DNA of 64,000 nucleotides from Arsenophonus sp052171895 (GTDB taxonomy: Bacteria > Pseudomonadota > Gammaproteobacteria > Enterobacterales > Enterobacteriaceae), in NCBI GenBank assembly GCA_052171895.1, contig JBQMRN010000001.1:248001-312000 (forward strand). Reading direction: 5' to 3'. Both the position numbers and the translations under genes were made by a program. Of the stretch, positions 20,701 through 28,493 are shown piece after piece (position 1 is the stretch's first letter; every line of letters starts with the position of its first letter). The notes below the pieces were generated by a model. The model had not been told where the DNA came from. It was given only the letters and a program-made list of their open reading frames with translations, and ran no database searches.

Positions 20701-21112
20701 CGAGCAATTTATTAACTGGTCCTTATCCGATACTATTACTCGTATTGTTTTAACCATTCCAGCACACGCTGATATAGATAGTGCTAATATCAGTCAGATA
20801 TTACTAACTGCCGCTGAGAAAACACCGATGATTTTAACTAACCCGGCACCTGAAGTATACCTAGTTGATTTACAACAAGGTATTCAAATCTTTGAATTAC
20901 GTTTCTATGCGGCAGAAATGGGGCACAGGATGCCGGCTCGCCATGAAGTTCATCAAAATATATTACTTGGTTTTGCACAACATGGGATTACGCTACCATT
21001 TCCACCCTTTCAAGTTCAAGTTAATATAGCCAGTGATAACCTATTACGAGGTGCAACAAAAAATATATCCTGGCGCAACTCGAACCCGGGAAGAAAAGCC
21101 GGAGAATTATAA
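17750..21112 (+). CDS. mscM: Mechanosensitive channel MscM (YjeP), MscS/KefA family
   Basis: Large inner-membrane mechanosensitive channel that vents solutes on osmotic downshock. GTG start with AAGGA 8 nt upstream. The 1120-residue protein (E. coli 1107) opens with a signal peptide (LIVVIGILFSLLFI), followed by a long periplasmic coiled-coil region (about 30-440) rich in Gln/Glu/Leu, many membrane segments (from about 485 onward), then the MscS pore helix region MGVGLGFGLQEIFANIISG (about 917-935), the beta domain EKPIRIGDTVTI and a C-terminal domain. It follows psd as in E. coli. No damage, notable for such a long nonessential gene in a decaying region. Confidence 0.95.
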   Translation: MRLIVVIGILFSLLFITIPIFSAINLDETQIKKEIKQLEVNKNLKNVEIIQALQLALNWLSEAQESEKKTRAYQKAIDDFPKIIKELQQQFIIESNKIVSIPTNITILELEQRIVQTSSQLLEQGRQIQQEQDRNREISDSLVTLPQQLLEARRLLSDSTIRLQSLHIPVSPLAEAQYNLAQTEVAARKAKTNELEIAQLSANNRQEIARLRIELFKKRYQQIDQELQELRSNLNFQRQQKAQLALKHTEMLAAQGGELPKFLTVQLQLNRKLSQRLNEQAYRINDIEQRQRQTSSDILTVRQALGTIREQAQWLSGSTTLGEALRAQLYHLPEIPKNQQIDREIINKRVDRLNYQDMLENLNSNNKENEGKQAEIKNLTLEQTQIYDSLIQTRKELLSSIISGYDSEILELTKLYVSATQLTDVLRDIKDATHRYMFWIADTDPISLNYPIRIVKDLTRLLSLDTLSQLSGAIKVIFAGQDSFLYLLAAVAIVIFSISTHQHYNNFLLRSSTRIGKVTQDRFALTLRTVFWSILIALPLPILWSAIGYGLQNAWQFPMATAIGSGVRATTPVLWVFMISATFALPNGLFISHFGWLEENVKKAMRYYQLSIFVIVPLMMALITFEYYNDREFAPSLGRLCFLLLSIALSLITHNLKRVGVPLYLDRHGSGENAISNILWLLLIIAPIFSAVAALLGYLSTSQELLARLETSVAIWFFLLIIYHIIRRWMSIQRRKIAFERAKQRRADILAQRAKDEGDNNINSSGEGLVDIEESTIDLDTISAQSLGLVRSILTMIALVSLILIWSELHSAFSFLENIQLWNVTTTVNDVDTIQPITLSSLFITILIIIITAQLIRNFPALLELALLQHLDLTPGTGYAITTLTKYTIALIGSLVGFSMLGIEWSKLQWLIAAMGVGLGFGLQEIFANIISGLMILFEKPIRIGDTVTIRDLTGSITKINTRATTLTDWDRKEIIIPNKAFITEQFINWSLSDTITRIVLTIPAHADIDSANISQILLTAAEKTPMILTNPAPEVYLVDLQQGIQIFELRFYAAEMGHRMPARHEVHQNILLGFAQHGITLPFPPFQVQVNIASDNLLRGATKNISWRNSNPGRKAGEL

Positions 21113-21295
21113 ATTGTAATTAACTTTATCTGTTAAATAACGATGAAAATCGTATGAAAATTAACTAAAATATATTATATTTAATTTTGATATAAAAATA
21201 ATGTCATTTTACAATAACGGATTTAATCTAGTTATTAGTTAATTTATTTTTGATAAATTTTGGTTAGGGGGTTTTGTAGCCTATTTTTAAGATAA

Positions 21296-21610
21296 CGTTA
21301 AGCTAATTCTCCTCTCCTCTGTCCTTATTTCTCTATCAGAAAATAATTTATTAATCTTATCATGAAATTTTTGACTTTCTTTACTTTTTGTACATCCGGC
21401 GTCAGAACATACACATAGTAGAGGGCACCGATTAGGATTATAAATTGTGGTAGTTAACCATGCATAGGTTTTTTATTATCTTTAAACATCATATCTCTAT
21501 GGATATGATGATATACCAAAACGATTGTGAGCTTTACTTTAGTATATTCTTTTTTTGTAGCATACCTGAACCTGAAGCAATAGACAGCTTTTTTGTAAGC
21601 TTTTAACACA
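21296..21610 (-). pseudogene. Remnant of an unidentified gene
   Basis: On the minus strand two adjacent frames join into one coherent protein: YTKVKLTIVLVYHHIHRDMM (about 21545 down) and, after a one-base shift, KTYAWLTTTIYNPNRCPLLC, then VCSDAGCTKSKESQKFHDK and a stop near 21296. I do not recognise the family; four cysteines lie close together. Neighbouring DNA (21113-21295) holds nothing I can assign. Confidence 0.35.
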
Positions 21611-21657
21611 TCGTTACAAATACTATACATTACTTGCCAATACTATACATTAATTAT

Positions 21658-21685
21658 CTTACTCTCATAAGAGAGTAAGGTTTTT
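21658..21685 (+). terminator. Rho-independent terminator
   Basis: Perfect 9-bp stem CTTACTCTC / GAGAGTAAG with a 4-nt loop (ATAA), followed by GTTTTT. It lies 546 bp after mscM with only remnants between, so it probably ended either the psd-mscM transcript or a gene now lost. Confidence 0.75.
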
Positions 21686-21808
21686 AAAGTAATTCAGTTT
21701 TAACTTTAAAGCAATCTTTCATAGACTGCAATGGAGTTTTACTACCCAATACTGCTACCCAATACTGATTGCAGGGTATTTCCTGATTGTAGAACCAAAC
21801 ATTGATGC
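21681..21808 (-). mobile_element. IS481-family 3'-end fragment
   Basis: About 125 bp matching the reversed 3' end of family C (AATTCAG...CAATCTTTCATAGACTGC, CCAATACTGATTG). One short block (CTACCCAATACTG) is duplicated in tandem. It is cut where an IS256 end begins. Confidence 0.75.
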
Positions 21809-22030
21809 TAAATTATTAGAAAATCTGTTATATGGCGGTCATAGGCTATACTCTACTCTGATGCTTCGTGAATCTGTTTTCCATCCTTAAATTAGAGGTT
21901 GTTTACCAGCCCTAAACCAGATGGTCTCACCACCAGGTGAAATCTTACTTAGCTGATTCCATCTTTTCTGAGCAAACGGGAGCAGATTAAATAGGATTGA
22001 AGGGTTATTTTTCTCGAAGTACCGGTTCTT
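21809..22030 (-). mobile_element. IS256 right-end fragment
   Basis: Reversed right end of family A: degraded terminal repeat AATTATTAGAAAATCTG, then TGATGCTTCGTGAATCTG as in the complete copies. About 220 bp only, directly abutting another IS256 end in the opposite sense. Confidence 0.75.
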
Positions 22031-22309
22031 GAGTTATCCTTATTTCTAGTGTATGGGTTTTGGTGATGGTGGTGTATTCTTATGATTGATTTTATGAATA
22101 ACTTCAACAACAGAGAGATGATATGCCATGAAAAGGTCTACCATAAAGGTATCCGCGAAAGCAGATATTAGCTGTGATATCTTGCATGAATTCATCCGTA
22201 ATGGCAAGAAGCAGCTGATAGGTACTGGCCGTTGAGCCTGAGCTTGAAGTCATGCTGTGATAAGAGATGCTGAACGACGGCATGACTCCTGTCAACAAAC
22301 AAGGGCAGC
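22031..22309 (+). mobile_element. IS256 left-end fragment
   Basis: Left terminal repeat GAGTTATCCTTATTTCTAG at 22031 followed by about 280 bp of the IS256 5' region (GATTTTATGAATAACTTCAA, GAGAGATGATATGCC). It is cut by the reversed IS91-like copy. Confidence 0.78.
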
Positions 22310-23797
22310 CTTCATGCTTAGGAAATTGAATCATTCTTTAAGTGAAGAAGAAAAAGCCATTCATTATTCCTAAAAAGAGATAGAATCGGTTTTATTGGTG
22401 GGTTTGTTGTAAGTTAAAATTTCATCGAAGTGTATATTAAATATATCTAATAGATTAATATAAAGATATTAATATTAAAATTATTGCTTAATAAGTCTCC
22501 TTTTCCATTTTATGTATTTTTAATAATAATTTCGTGTTCGTTGCCTGTTTGCTAAGCTGAGGGTCGATAAAAAGTAGCCTGTCGCTGTGTCGTGACACAT
22601 AGAATGCATTTGTATAAATCTGTGCACAGGAATCCTTTTATCAGAAAGGCGAACCAAGATTTTTCTGCTTTTTTTAGCCATTATCTCCAGCGCATTATAT
22701 AGCTTTGGTAATAAGGTATCTCGTTTAAAATTTAATAAAAACCATAGTAACTTACCATTTTAGAATGCCTCATCGGAATATAGCTAATATATCGTCAGAT
22801 CAATATCTTCCTGCCTCAAGGTTTTGCTGCCGATACTGCTTATAGTTTGGTGTTTAAAGTAAATGATCTACAAGGCGAAATGGGGCCGCCCCATCTATTT
22901 CTCTGTAAATACCGCAGTTTTAACGAGGATAGCATGGCCTTGCTTTGGGAGGGCTGTTTAAGGTAGAGCCTGAAGTATTTCCCGTTATGCACACCTATTT
23001 TTCTCTTTTTAATGAACTGCACTTTCCAGTAACCTCCGTACTGTGCTTTCAGGTAACGCTGCCACTGCTTCCTTTCCTAGTCCGGATATATGCCTAAAGC
23101 AGATTCAGGGAAAAGACATTGGATTTATCAGGTTTTATAGCCCCTTTTAGGAACTGGATGAGAGCATATTTCCAAATTTCTTCGACCGTTCTTCTTTGAA
23201 GAGCACCCCTTCATACAGCATCTTTAATATCCATAGATCTCCATGGGTGACGGAGATATGAACATGCGGATGTTGATTGAGTTGTTGATCATAAGTGTGC
23301 AAGGTACAGAAAATAGAAATTTTGATACCTAGAATGCCATGTTTGCGTGCTCAGTGCAGCATGGCGCCGCGGTTTGTAGATACAGTGTCATCAACTTCTC
23401 CTAGAGATTTCCTTAAAACTCCGGATAATTGTGACTATAGGCGGATAATTACTTGCGTGCCAAGAAAAATTAGGAACAGGAATCGGATACATTGCTGTAT
23501 GGGTTTTTTGGGGTCTCATAAAAAATTCAGTTGGTTTATCATCATTAATTTCTGGAGAGAGATCATAAAGTGATTTAGATTAACAGGGAGTTAAACACCT
23601 GAAATTACGTGTTCTCGTTCTCTTTACTGATTTTACCAGGTTTACGCTTTTTAGAAAATTTATTCCGAGCCATCTGGATAAATTCCTAAAGAAATTAATA
23701 TATCGTAGAGTATAAAAGAGTAATCAGATCATGAACTTCCTCAAAGCAGCGTAGCTGCGCGCCAACCATTACAGCATAATTCTACTATATTTAGCAA
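22310..23797 (-). mobile_element. IS91-family element copy, reversed and internally deleted
   Basis: Reversed family D. It begins TTCATGCTTAGGAAATT (inverse of the usual right edge) and includes the transposase 3' part (minus strand GTGCACAGATTTATACAAATG and the GACAGGCTACTTTTTATCGA block), the HUH zone near 23280 (CTTATGATCAACAACTCAAT), then the shared upstream segment ending near 23790. The zinc-finger region is deleted compared with other copies. Not functional. Confidence 0.72.
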
Positions 23798-24042
23798 TGT
23801 TATTCTAGCATGGTGTGCTTTTGAGCTGAGCCTCAACGGCGGTGCCTATGAGCTGCCTGGCAGCTTTACGGATAAGTTTCATATAAGGGAAGACAGGTAA
23901 TATCTGGTTTCCGAGGATAGCTGTATGGTAGACTTTTTTATGGTATATGATTTTTCTTTTGTTGAAATCATTCACGAAATCAATCAAGCAGGAGATATGC
24001 CATCATCTCTGAAACCCAATACACCAGAAATGAGCATAACTC
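23798..24042 (-). mobile_element. IS256 left-end fragment, inverted
   Basis: The IS256 left end in reverse, closing with CACCAGAAATGAGCATAACTC at 24042 (repeat from 24023). Together with 22031-22309 it places inverted IS256 left ends on both sides of the IS91-like copy. Confidence 0.78.
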
Positions 24043-24349
24043 TACAATAATTAAATTGATGGTTTATTTTTTGTTATCTACCCATTAAAAATTGATTTTT
24101 AATCAATCTTTTTTGTTGATATTCACTTAAATAATCATAAGTAAGAAGCTGTTTCATTAAACAGAAATCAGTAATTTTACTTATTTTTTATAATGAAGTT
24201 ATATTAAAATCATGAACATAAAAATCCAATTCAATCTGAATAAAACTTTCTTTTTTGTAATAGTAGGAGCTCTCATTCGTTGGCTATTGGAGAATGCAAA
24301 AGTCAGTGTAATATTAATACGGAGGGAGAGGGAGTCAGACATGTTTAAA
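24043..24349. other. Gap without an assignable gene
   Basis: AT-rich DNA between the IS256 end and the rraB-like remnant. A short frame near 24237-24340 is open but matches no family I know. Confidence 0.35.
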
Positions 24350-24540
24350 AAAAAGTATTGAAAGAGCAGAAGGAAGATACCCATTTGGATGTTAAAATGT
24401 AACGATAAATAGCAGTGATCCTAATGTGTTTTATGAAATAAAGTGGTACCTCTTCAGCTGAAGAGTTGATATTATTTAAAAAAGGATTATCAGAACAGCA
24501 AATTTTCACAGAAAATTTTTTACTGGAGAAAAAAGCAGTG
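24350..24540 (+). pseudogene. Possible partial tandem copy of rraB
   Basis: Broken frames read SDPNVFYEIKWYL and SAEELILFKKGLSE, which line up with DGSDLNNFYEIEHHFSAKDF and KLFEK of the rraB remnant just downstream and with [20 protein letters not shown] of E. coli RraB. Either a partial duplication or chance similarity in a short decayed stretch. Confidence 0.4.
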
Positions 24541-24917
24541 CCAAGAGCAGCGAGCAGAAACGCATTCAATCATCGAAGAATTATTGGAAGATGGTAGTGA
24601 TCTGAATAATTTTTATGAAATAGAACATCACTTTTCAGCCAAAGACTTTAAGTTATTTGAAAAAACGGTAATAGTGGCATTTAAATTGGGTTATGAAGTG
24701 CACGATCACAATGCTGAAGAATTAGAAATTGAAGATAGTAGTGGTATTGATGTATTGTGATGTCTATTGAGATACTGTGCTTTATGCAGAATTAATTGAT
24801 AACCAACTCGTACAATTGATAATATTAACTGAAAACATTGGCATTAACTACGATGATTCTGGATACTTTCTTTTAAGGTCCTAATTATGATGCTGATGAA
24901 GAAAAAGCTGTTTAACT
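24541..24917 (+). pseudogene. rraB: Pseudogene of RNase E regulator RraB
   Basis: RraB binds RNase E and modulates mRNA decay. Frames here read SIIEELLEDGSDLNNFYEI, EHHFSAKDFKLFEKT, AFKLGYEV and EELEIEDSSGIDVL before a stop near 24758; frameshifted pieces continue (RYCALYAELIDN, then QLVQLIILTENIGINYDDSG). These align with E. coli RraB in order. Location next to valS agrees with E. coli, where rraB lies a few genes away. The acidic C-terminus is lost. Confidence 0.8.
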
Positions 24918-25008
24918 AAAGGCATTATTACCACTACACTAGAATCAAATTATTAGAATAGAAAGAATAGGGATTATAAATCAGCTGATAATACCTATTA
25001 ATCAGTTA

Positions 25009-25045
25009 ACAACACTGATAAACTTATGTAGCAGTGTTGTTTCTT
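25009..25045. terminator. Hairpin, likely terminator
   Basis: ACAACACTG / CAGTGTTGT, a 9-bp perfect stem with a 14-nt loop, followed by TTTCTT on the plus strand. It lies downstream of both the rraB remnant and the valS 3' end, so it could serve either direction. Confidence 0.45.
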
Positions 25046-25065
25046 ATTTAAAGTGAGCTAATAGT

Positions 25066-25219
25066 TACTTTTTGATTAATCAGCTTTTGTTTTACTGCTA
25101 AATGTCCAGCAGGTGTCTAGGTGCTCACGCTCTTTTTCAACAGCAGCAAGCAGCAGGTGCTTGGCCGACAAAGCTATCGTTAGCTAATTTGTTTTTAATA
25201 CCAGCTATTTTTAGTTAAT
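25066..25219 (-). pseudogene. Decayed C-terminal tail of valS
   Basis: Beyond the valS stop the minus strand still spells, in shifted frames, KIAGIKNKLANDSFVGQAP and then AAVEKEREHL. These match E. coli ValS RIENKLANEGFVARAPEAV and AKEREKLEGYAEAK in order. This is the former C-terminal coiled coil, separated from the gene by a stop and at least two frameshifts. Confidence 0.8.
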
Positions 25220-27958
25220 TTATCCAGCTTCTTTATCTAGCCGCGCTAGATCAGTATCTTTATCAATTAAATCCGCTATTGGGATCAACACTTCAGCGCC
25301 ATCTATCAGTTTACTTATAGCAACTGATGTTGATTGCTGTTTATCTAAAATAGTAATTGAACTAAGGCGGGCCATTGCTTTAATAAAATTTAGATTTTCT
25401 GTAATACGGTGTTTTGTTGCATGATTACCAGCACGTAGTAGTAGATCTAATGGCTTACCTGGTGAGATATTCATTTTTGCTCGAATGTTACGTATAGCAA
25501 TAATGAGTTCTTTGATCCATTCTAGATCATAACGTGCTTCTTCATCAACTTTAGCTGGTTTAAAGATTGGAAAAGGCTGTAACATGATACTGTCTTCTTG
25601 GATGCCCTTAACTACTTTCACCCGTTTCCAAATCGTCTCGGTAATAAATGGAATAATAGGATGTGCTAACCGTAATAAGCTTTCTAATATTTCAATCAAG
25701 GTATAACGTGTTGCCAGAATTTCTGTTTCTTTTCCTTTATGGATAGCCGGCTTAGATAGTTCTAAATACCAATTGCAGAATTGGTTCCATGTAAATTCAT
25801 ACAAAATATTTGTACTGATATCAAAGCGATATCTGTCTAGCGCTTCACGGTATAATTTTACAGTTTGGTTAAATTCTGCCATGATCCAGCGATCAGCCAA
25901 CGAAAAAGTCATTTCCCTACCATTCTGACTACAATCTTGTCCTTCAGTATTCATCAAAACATAACGACTGGCATTCCAAAGTTTATTACAAAACTTGCGA
26001 TAGCCAGTAAGGCGTTTCATATCCCAATTGATGTCTCGTCCAGTCGATGCTAATGCTGCAAGCGTAAACCGTAAAGCATCTGTACCATGTGCTTCAATAC
26101 CATGTGGATATTCTTTACGGGTACGTTTAGCAATTTTTTCAGCTAATTGGGGCTGCATCATATTACCAGTACGTTTTGTTACTAAATCTTCCAGCGAGAT
26201 ACCATCAATCATATCTAGCGGATCGATGACATTGCCTTTTGATTTTGACATTTTTTGTCCTTCTTCATCACGGATTAGGCCTGTCATATATACAGTTTTA
26301 AAAGGAATTTGGCTTTTGGCATTTTCATCTTTGATGAAATACATCGTTAGCATGATCATGCGGGCTATCCAGAAAAAGATAATATCAAAGCCACTAACCA
26401 GGACATCTGTTGGATAGAAAGTTTTTAATGCTTCGCTATTTTCTGGCCATCCTAATGTTGAAAAGCTCCAAAGACCAGAAGAGAACCAAGTATCTAATAC
26501 ATCTTGATCCTGATCTAGGCTAATATCAGCACTAAGATTATTCTCTCGACGAACTTCTTCTTCATCATGTCCGACATAGAGATTACCGGTTTTATCATAC
26601 CAGGCTGGTATTCTATGTCCCCACCATAATTGGCGTGAAATACACCAATCTTGAATATCCTGCATCGAGGAAAAATACATATTCTCATATTGTTTAGGAA
26701 CAAACTGTATCCGACCGTCTTTTACCGCCGCAATGGCTTGTTCTGCTAATGGCAGGGTACGAACATACCATTGATCCGTTAACATGGGTTCAATAACAAC
26801 GCCGCTACGATCGCCATAAGGAATGGTAAGTTGATGCGGTTTTATGGCGACTAATAATCCTAATTTTTCTAATTTGCTAACCATCGCTTTACGAGCAGCA
26901 AAACGCTCCATTCCCTGATAGGATGAAGGGATTATTGTTGTGGTATAAATAGTGGTAGGATTACCTGCACTGTCGAATACTTCAGCTTGTTGTCGGATAT
27001 GGGCATTGAAATTAAAAATATTGATCATCGGTAACTGGTGACGTTTTCCTACTTCATAGTCATTAAAATCATGCGCTGGTGTGATCTTTACACAGCCGGT
27101 GCTTTTTTTCATATCGGCGTGTTCATCACCGACTATAGGAATACGACGGTTAACCAATGGCAGTAAAATTTGTTTGCCGATTAAATCATTATAGCGTGCA
27201 TCAGCGGGATTAACCCCCACAGCAGTATCAGCAAGCATGGTTTCTGGTCGAGTAGTGCCAATAACCAGATAATCTTGGCCTGCTGAGGTTTTTATCCCAT
27301 CAGCGAGGGGATAACGTAAATACCACATAAAACCGTTGACTTCTCGATTTTTAACTTCTAAATCGGAAATAGCAGTATGCAGCCTAGGATCCCAGTTAAC
27401 TAATCGTTTACCTCGATAAATAAGGTCATCTTGATAGAGGCGAATAAATGCTTCTTTTACTGCTTTGGAAAGGCCTTCATCCATAGTAAAGCGTTCACGT
27501 TGCCAATCAACGGAATCACCTAGTCGTCTCATTTGCTGAGAAATATTAGCGTCAGACTCGGCTTTCCATTGCCAAATTTTTTTAATAAACCCTTCTCTTC
27601 CATAGTCATGACGAGTTTTATTCTCTTCTGCAGCAATTTTACGCTCAACAAGCATTTGAGTGGCGATCCCAGCGTGATCTGTGCCACTTTGCCAAAGGGT
27701 GTTTTTCCCTTGCATCCGCTGGTAGCGAATTAAGGTATCCATTATGGTTTGCTGAAAAGCATGCCCCATATGTAGATTACCTGTGACATTAGGCGGGGGG
27801 ATCACAATACAAAAACTCTGTTTGGTGTTGTCACCGTGTGGTATAAAATAGCCATTTTTTTCCCAGTGTGCATATAAAGGTTGTTCAATTGCAGCTGGTT
27901 GATAAGTTTTATCGAGTGATGGCTCAGACTGAGTTTGATTTATGGGTTTTTTTTCCAT
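25220..27958 (-). CDS. valS: Valyl-tRNA synthetase, C-terminal coiled coil lost
   Basis: Class I synthetase that charges tRNA-Val and edits misactivated threonine. 912 residues against 951 in E. coli. HMGH (HIGH signature) at 63-66, editing domain with TTRPETMLADTAVGVNP, then GQKMSKSKGNVIDPLDM, and the anticodon-binding domain through ISPGKPLDLLLRAG. An extension of about 14 residues precedes the E. coli-like start. The protein ends at DLARLDKEAG, where the family continues with a roughly 50-residue coiled coil that contacts the tRNA; that part remains only as frameshifted DNA downstream. It is essential, so this shortened form is presumably functional. Next upstream is the holC pseudogene (E. 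coli order valS-holC-pepA reversed here). Confidence 0.95.
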   Translation of the reverse strand: MEKKPINQTQSEPSLDKTYQPAAIEQPLYAHWEKNGYFIPHGDNTKQSFCIVIPPPNVTGNLHMGHAFQQTIMDTLIRYQRMQGKNTLWQSGTDHAGIATQMLVERKIAAEENKTRHDYGREGFIKKIWQWKAESDANISQQMRRLGDSVDWQRERFTMDEGLSKAVKEAFIRLYQDDLIYRGKRLVNWDPRLHTAISDLEVKNREVNGFMWYLRYPLADGIKTSAGQDYLVIGTTRPETMLADTAVGVNPADARYNDLIGKQILLPLVNRRIPIVGDEHADMKKSTGCVKITPAHDFNDYEVGKRHQLPMINIFNFNAHIRQQAEVFDSAGNPTTIYTTTIIPSSYQGMERFAARKAMVSKLEKLGLLVAIKPHQLTIPYGDRSGVVIEPMLTDQWYVRTLPLAEQAIAAVKDGRIQFVPKQYENMYFSSMQDIQDWCISRQLWWGHRIPAWYDKTGNLYVGHDEEEVRRENNLSADISLDQDQDVLDTWFSSGLWSFSTLGWPENSEALKTFYPTDVLVSGFDIIFFWIARMIMLTMYFIKDENAKSQIPFKTVYMTGLIRDEEGQKMSKSKGNVIDPLDMIDGISLEDLVTKRTGNMMQPQLAEKIAKRTRKEYPHGIEAHGTDALRFTLAALASTGRDINWDMKRLTGYRKFCNKLWNASRYVLMNTEGQDCSQNGREMTFSLADRWIMAEFNQTVKLYREALDRYRFDISTNILYEFTWNQFCNWYLELSKPAIHKGKETEILATRYTLIEILESLLRLAHPIIPFITETIWKRVKVVKGIQEDSIMLQPFPIFKPAKVDEEARYDLEWIKELIIAIRNIRAKMNISPGKPLDLLLRAGNHATKHRITENLNFIKAMARLSSITILDKQQSTSVAISKLIDGAEVLIPIADLIDKDTDLARLDKEAG

Positions 27959-27974
27959 ATTGCTTCGTTATTTA

Positions 27975-28430
27975 TTAAGTGGTTTGTGGTGCTGCCATGA
28001 TCAAATTAAAACCCATATTGCGATAAGTTTTATATCGTTCACGTGCCAACTGTTTCAAATATTCATCGATAGGTACAAAATCGATCACTTCATGGAAGGC
28101 TATGGCAAAATTTGCAAATGTTAATTGTAGATTTATCAATATATCTCTTCCTGAGATTACCCTGTTTTGTTGGCTAACAAAACTCAACAGGCGCCCCCTA
28201 TAGCATCGGGGGACCCTCTCATCGGCTAAATTATGCGGAATAAATTGATAAGATTCTCTTTGCCAAAGTATTTTATCTAATTTTCGGCTTGTATTTGATT
28301 CTTATAAGCAATTAAAACACGTTTATCTATCCGCCAGTTTTCTGTAGCTAGCTGATAGGCTAAGGATTCATGCCTTTCGAGTTCTACTTCTAAAGATAGC
28401 TCCGCTATTAAATAGAAAGTTGCTTTTCAT
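27975..28430 (-). pseudogene. holC: Pseudogene of DNA polymerase III chi subunit
   Basis: HolC (chi) links the clamp loader to SSB. The remnant starts ATGAAAAGCAACTTTC, where one extra A after the start throws the frame; the ancestral frame reads KATFYLIAELSLEVELERHE and SLAYQLATENWRIDKRVLIAY. A lost A then shifts it again before KLDKILWQRESYQFIPHNLA, and further indels precede the intact-looking end SGRDILINLQLTFANFAIAF, HEVIDFVPIDEYLKQLARER and YKTYRNMGFN. Several lesions fall in short A, G or C runs. The C-terminal 70 codons are still open, but a chi protein cannot be made without frameshifting. Confidence 0.88.
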
Positions 28431-28493
28431 CGCATTACTTTTATAGAAAAGGGCATTGTTTAAAAAACCCAATTATAAATTTACTGGTGCATT

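Noticed and set aside
20251..20757. 168-codon frame antisense to mscM
   Set aside because: It lies opposite conserved mscM codons, with no ribosome site and no recognisable motif.
24199..24569. Minus-strand open frames opposite the rraB region
   Set aside because: The plus strand holds the readable rraB-like text; the minus frames have no match and look like shadows.
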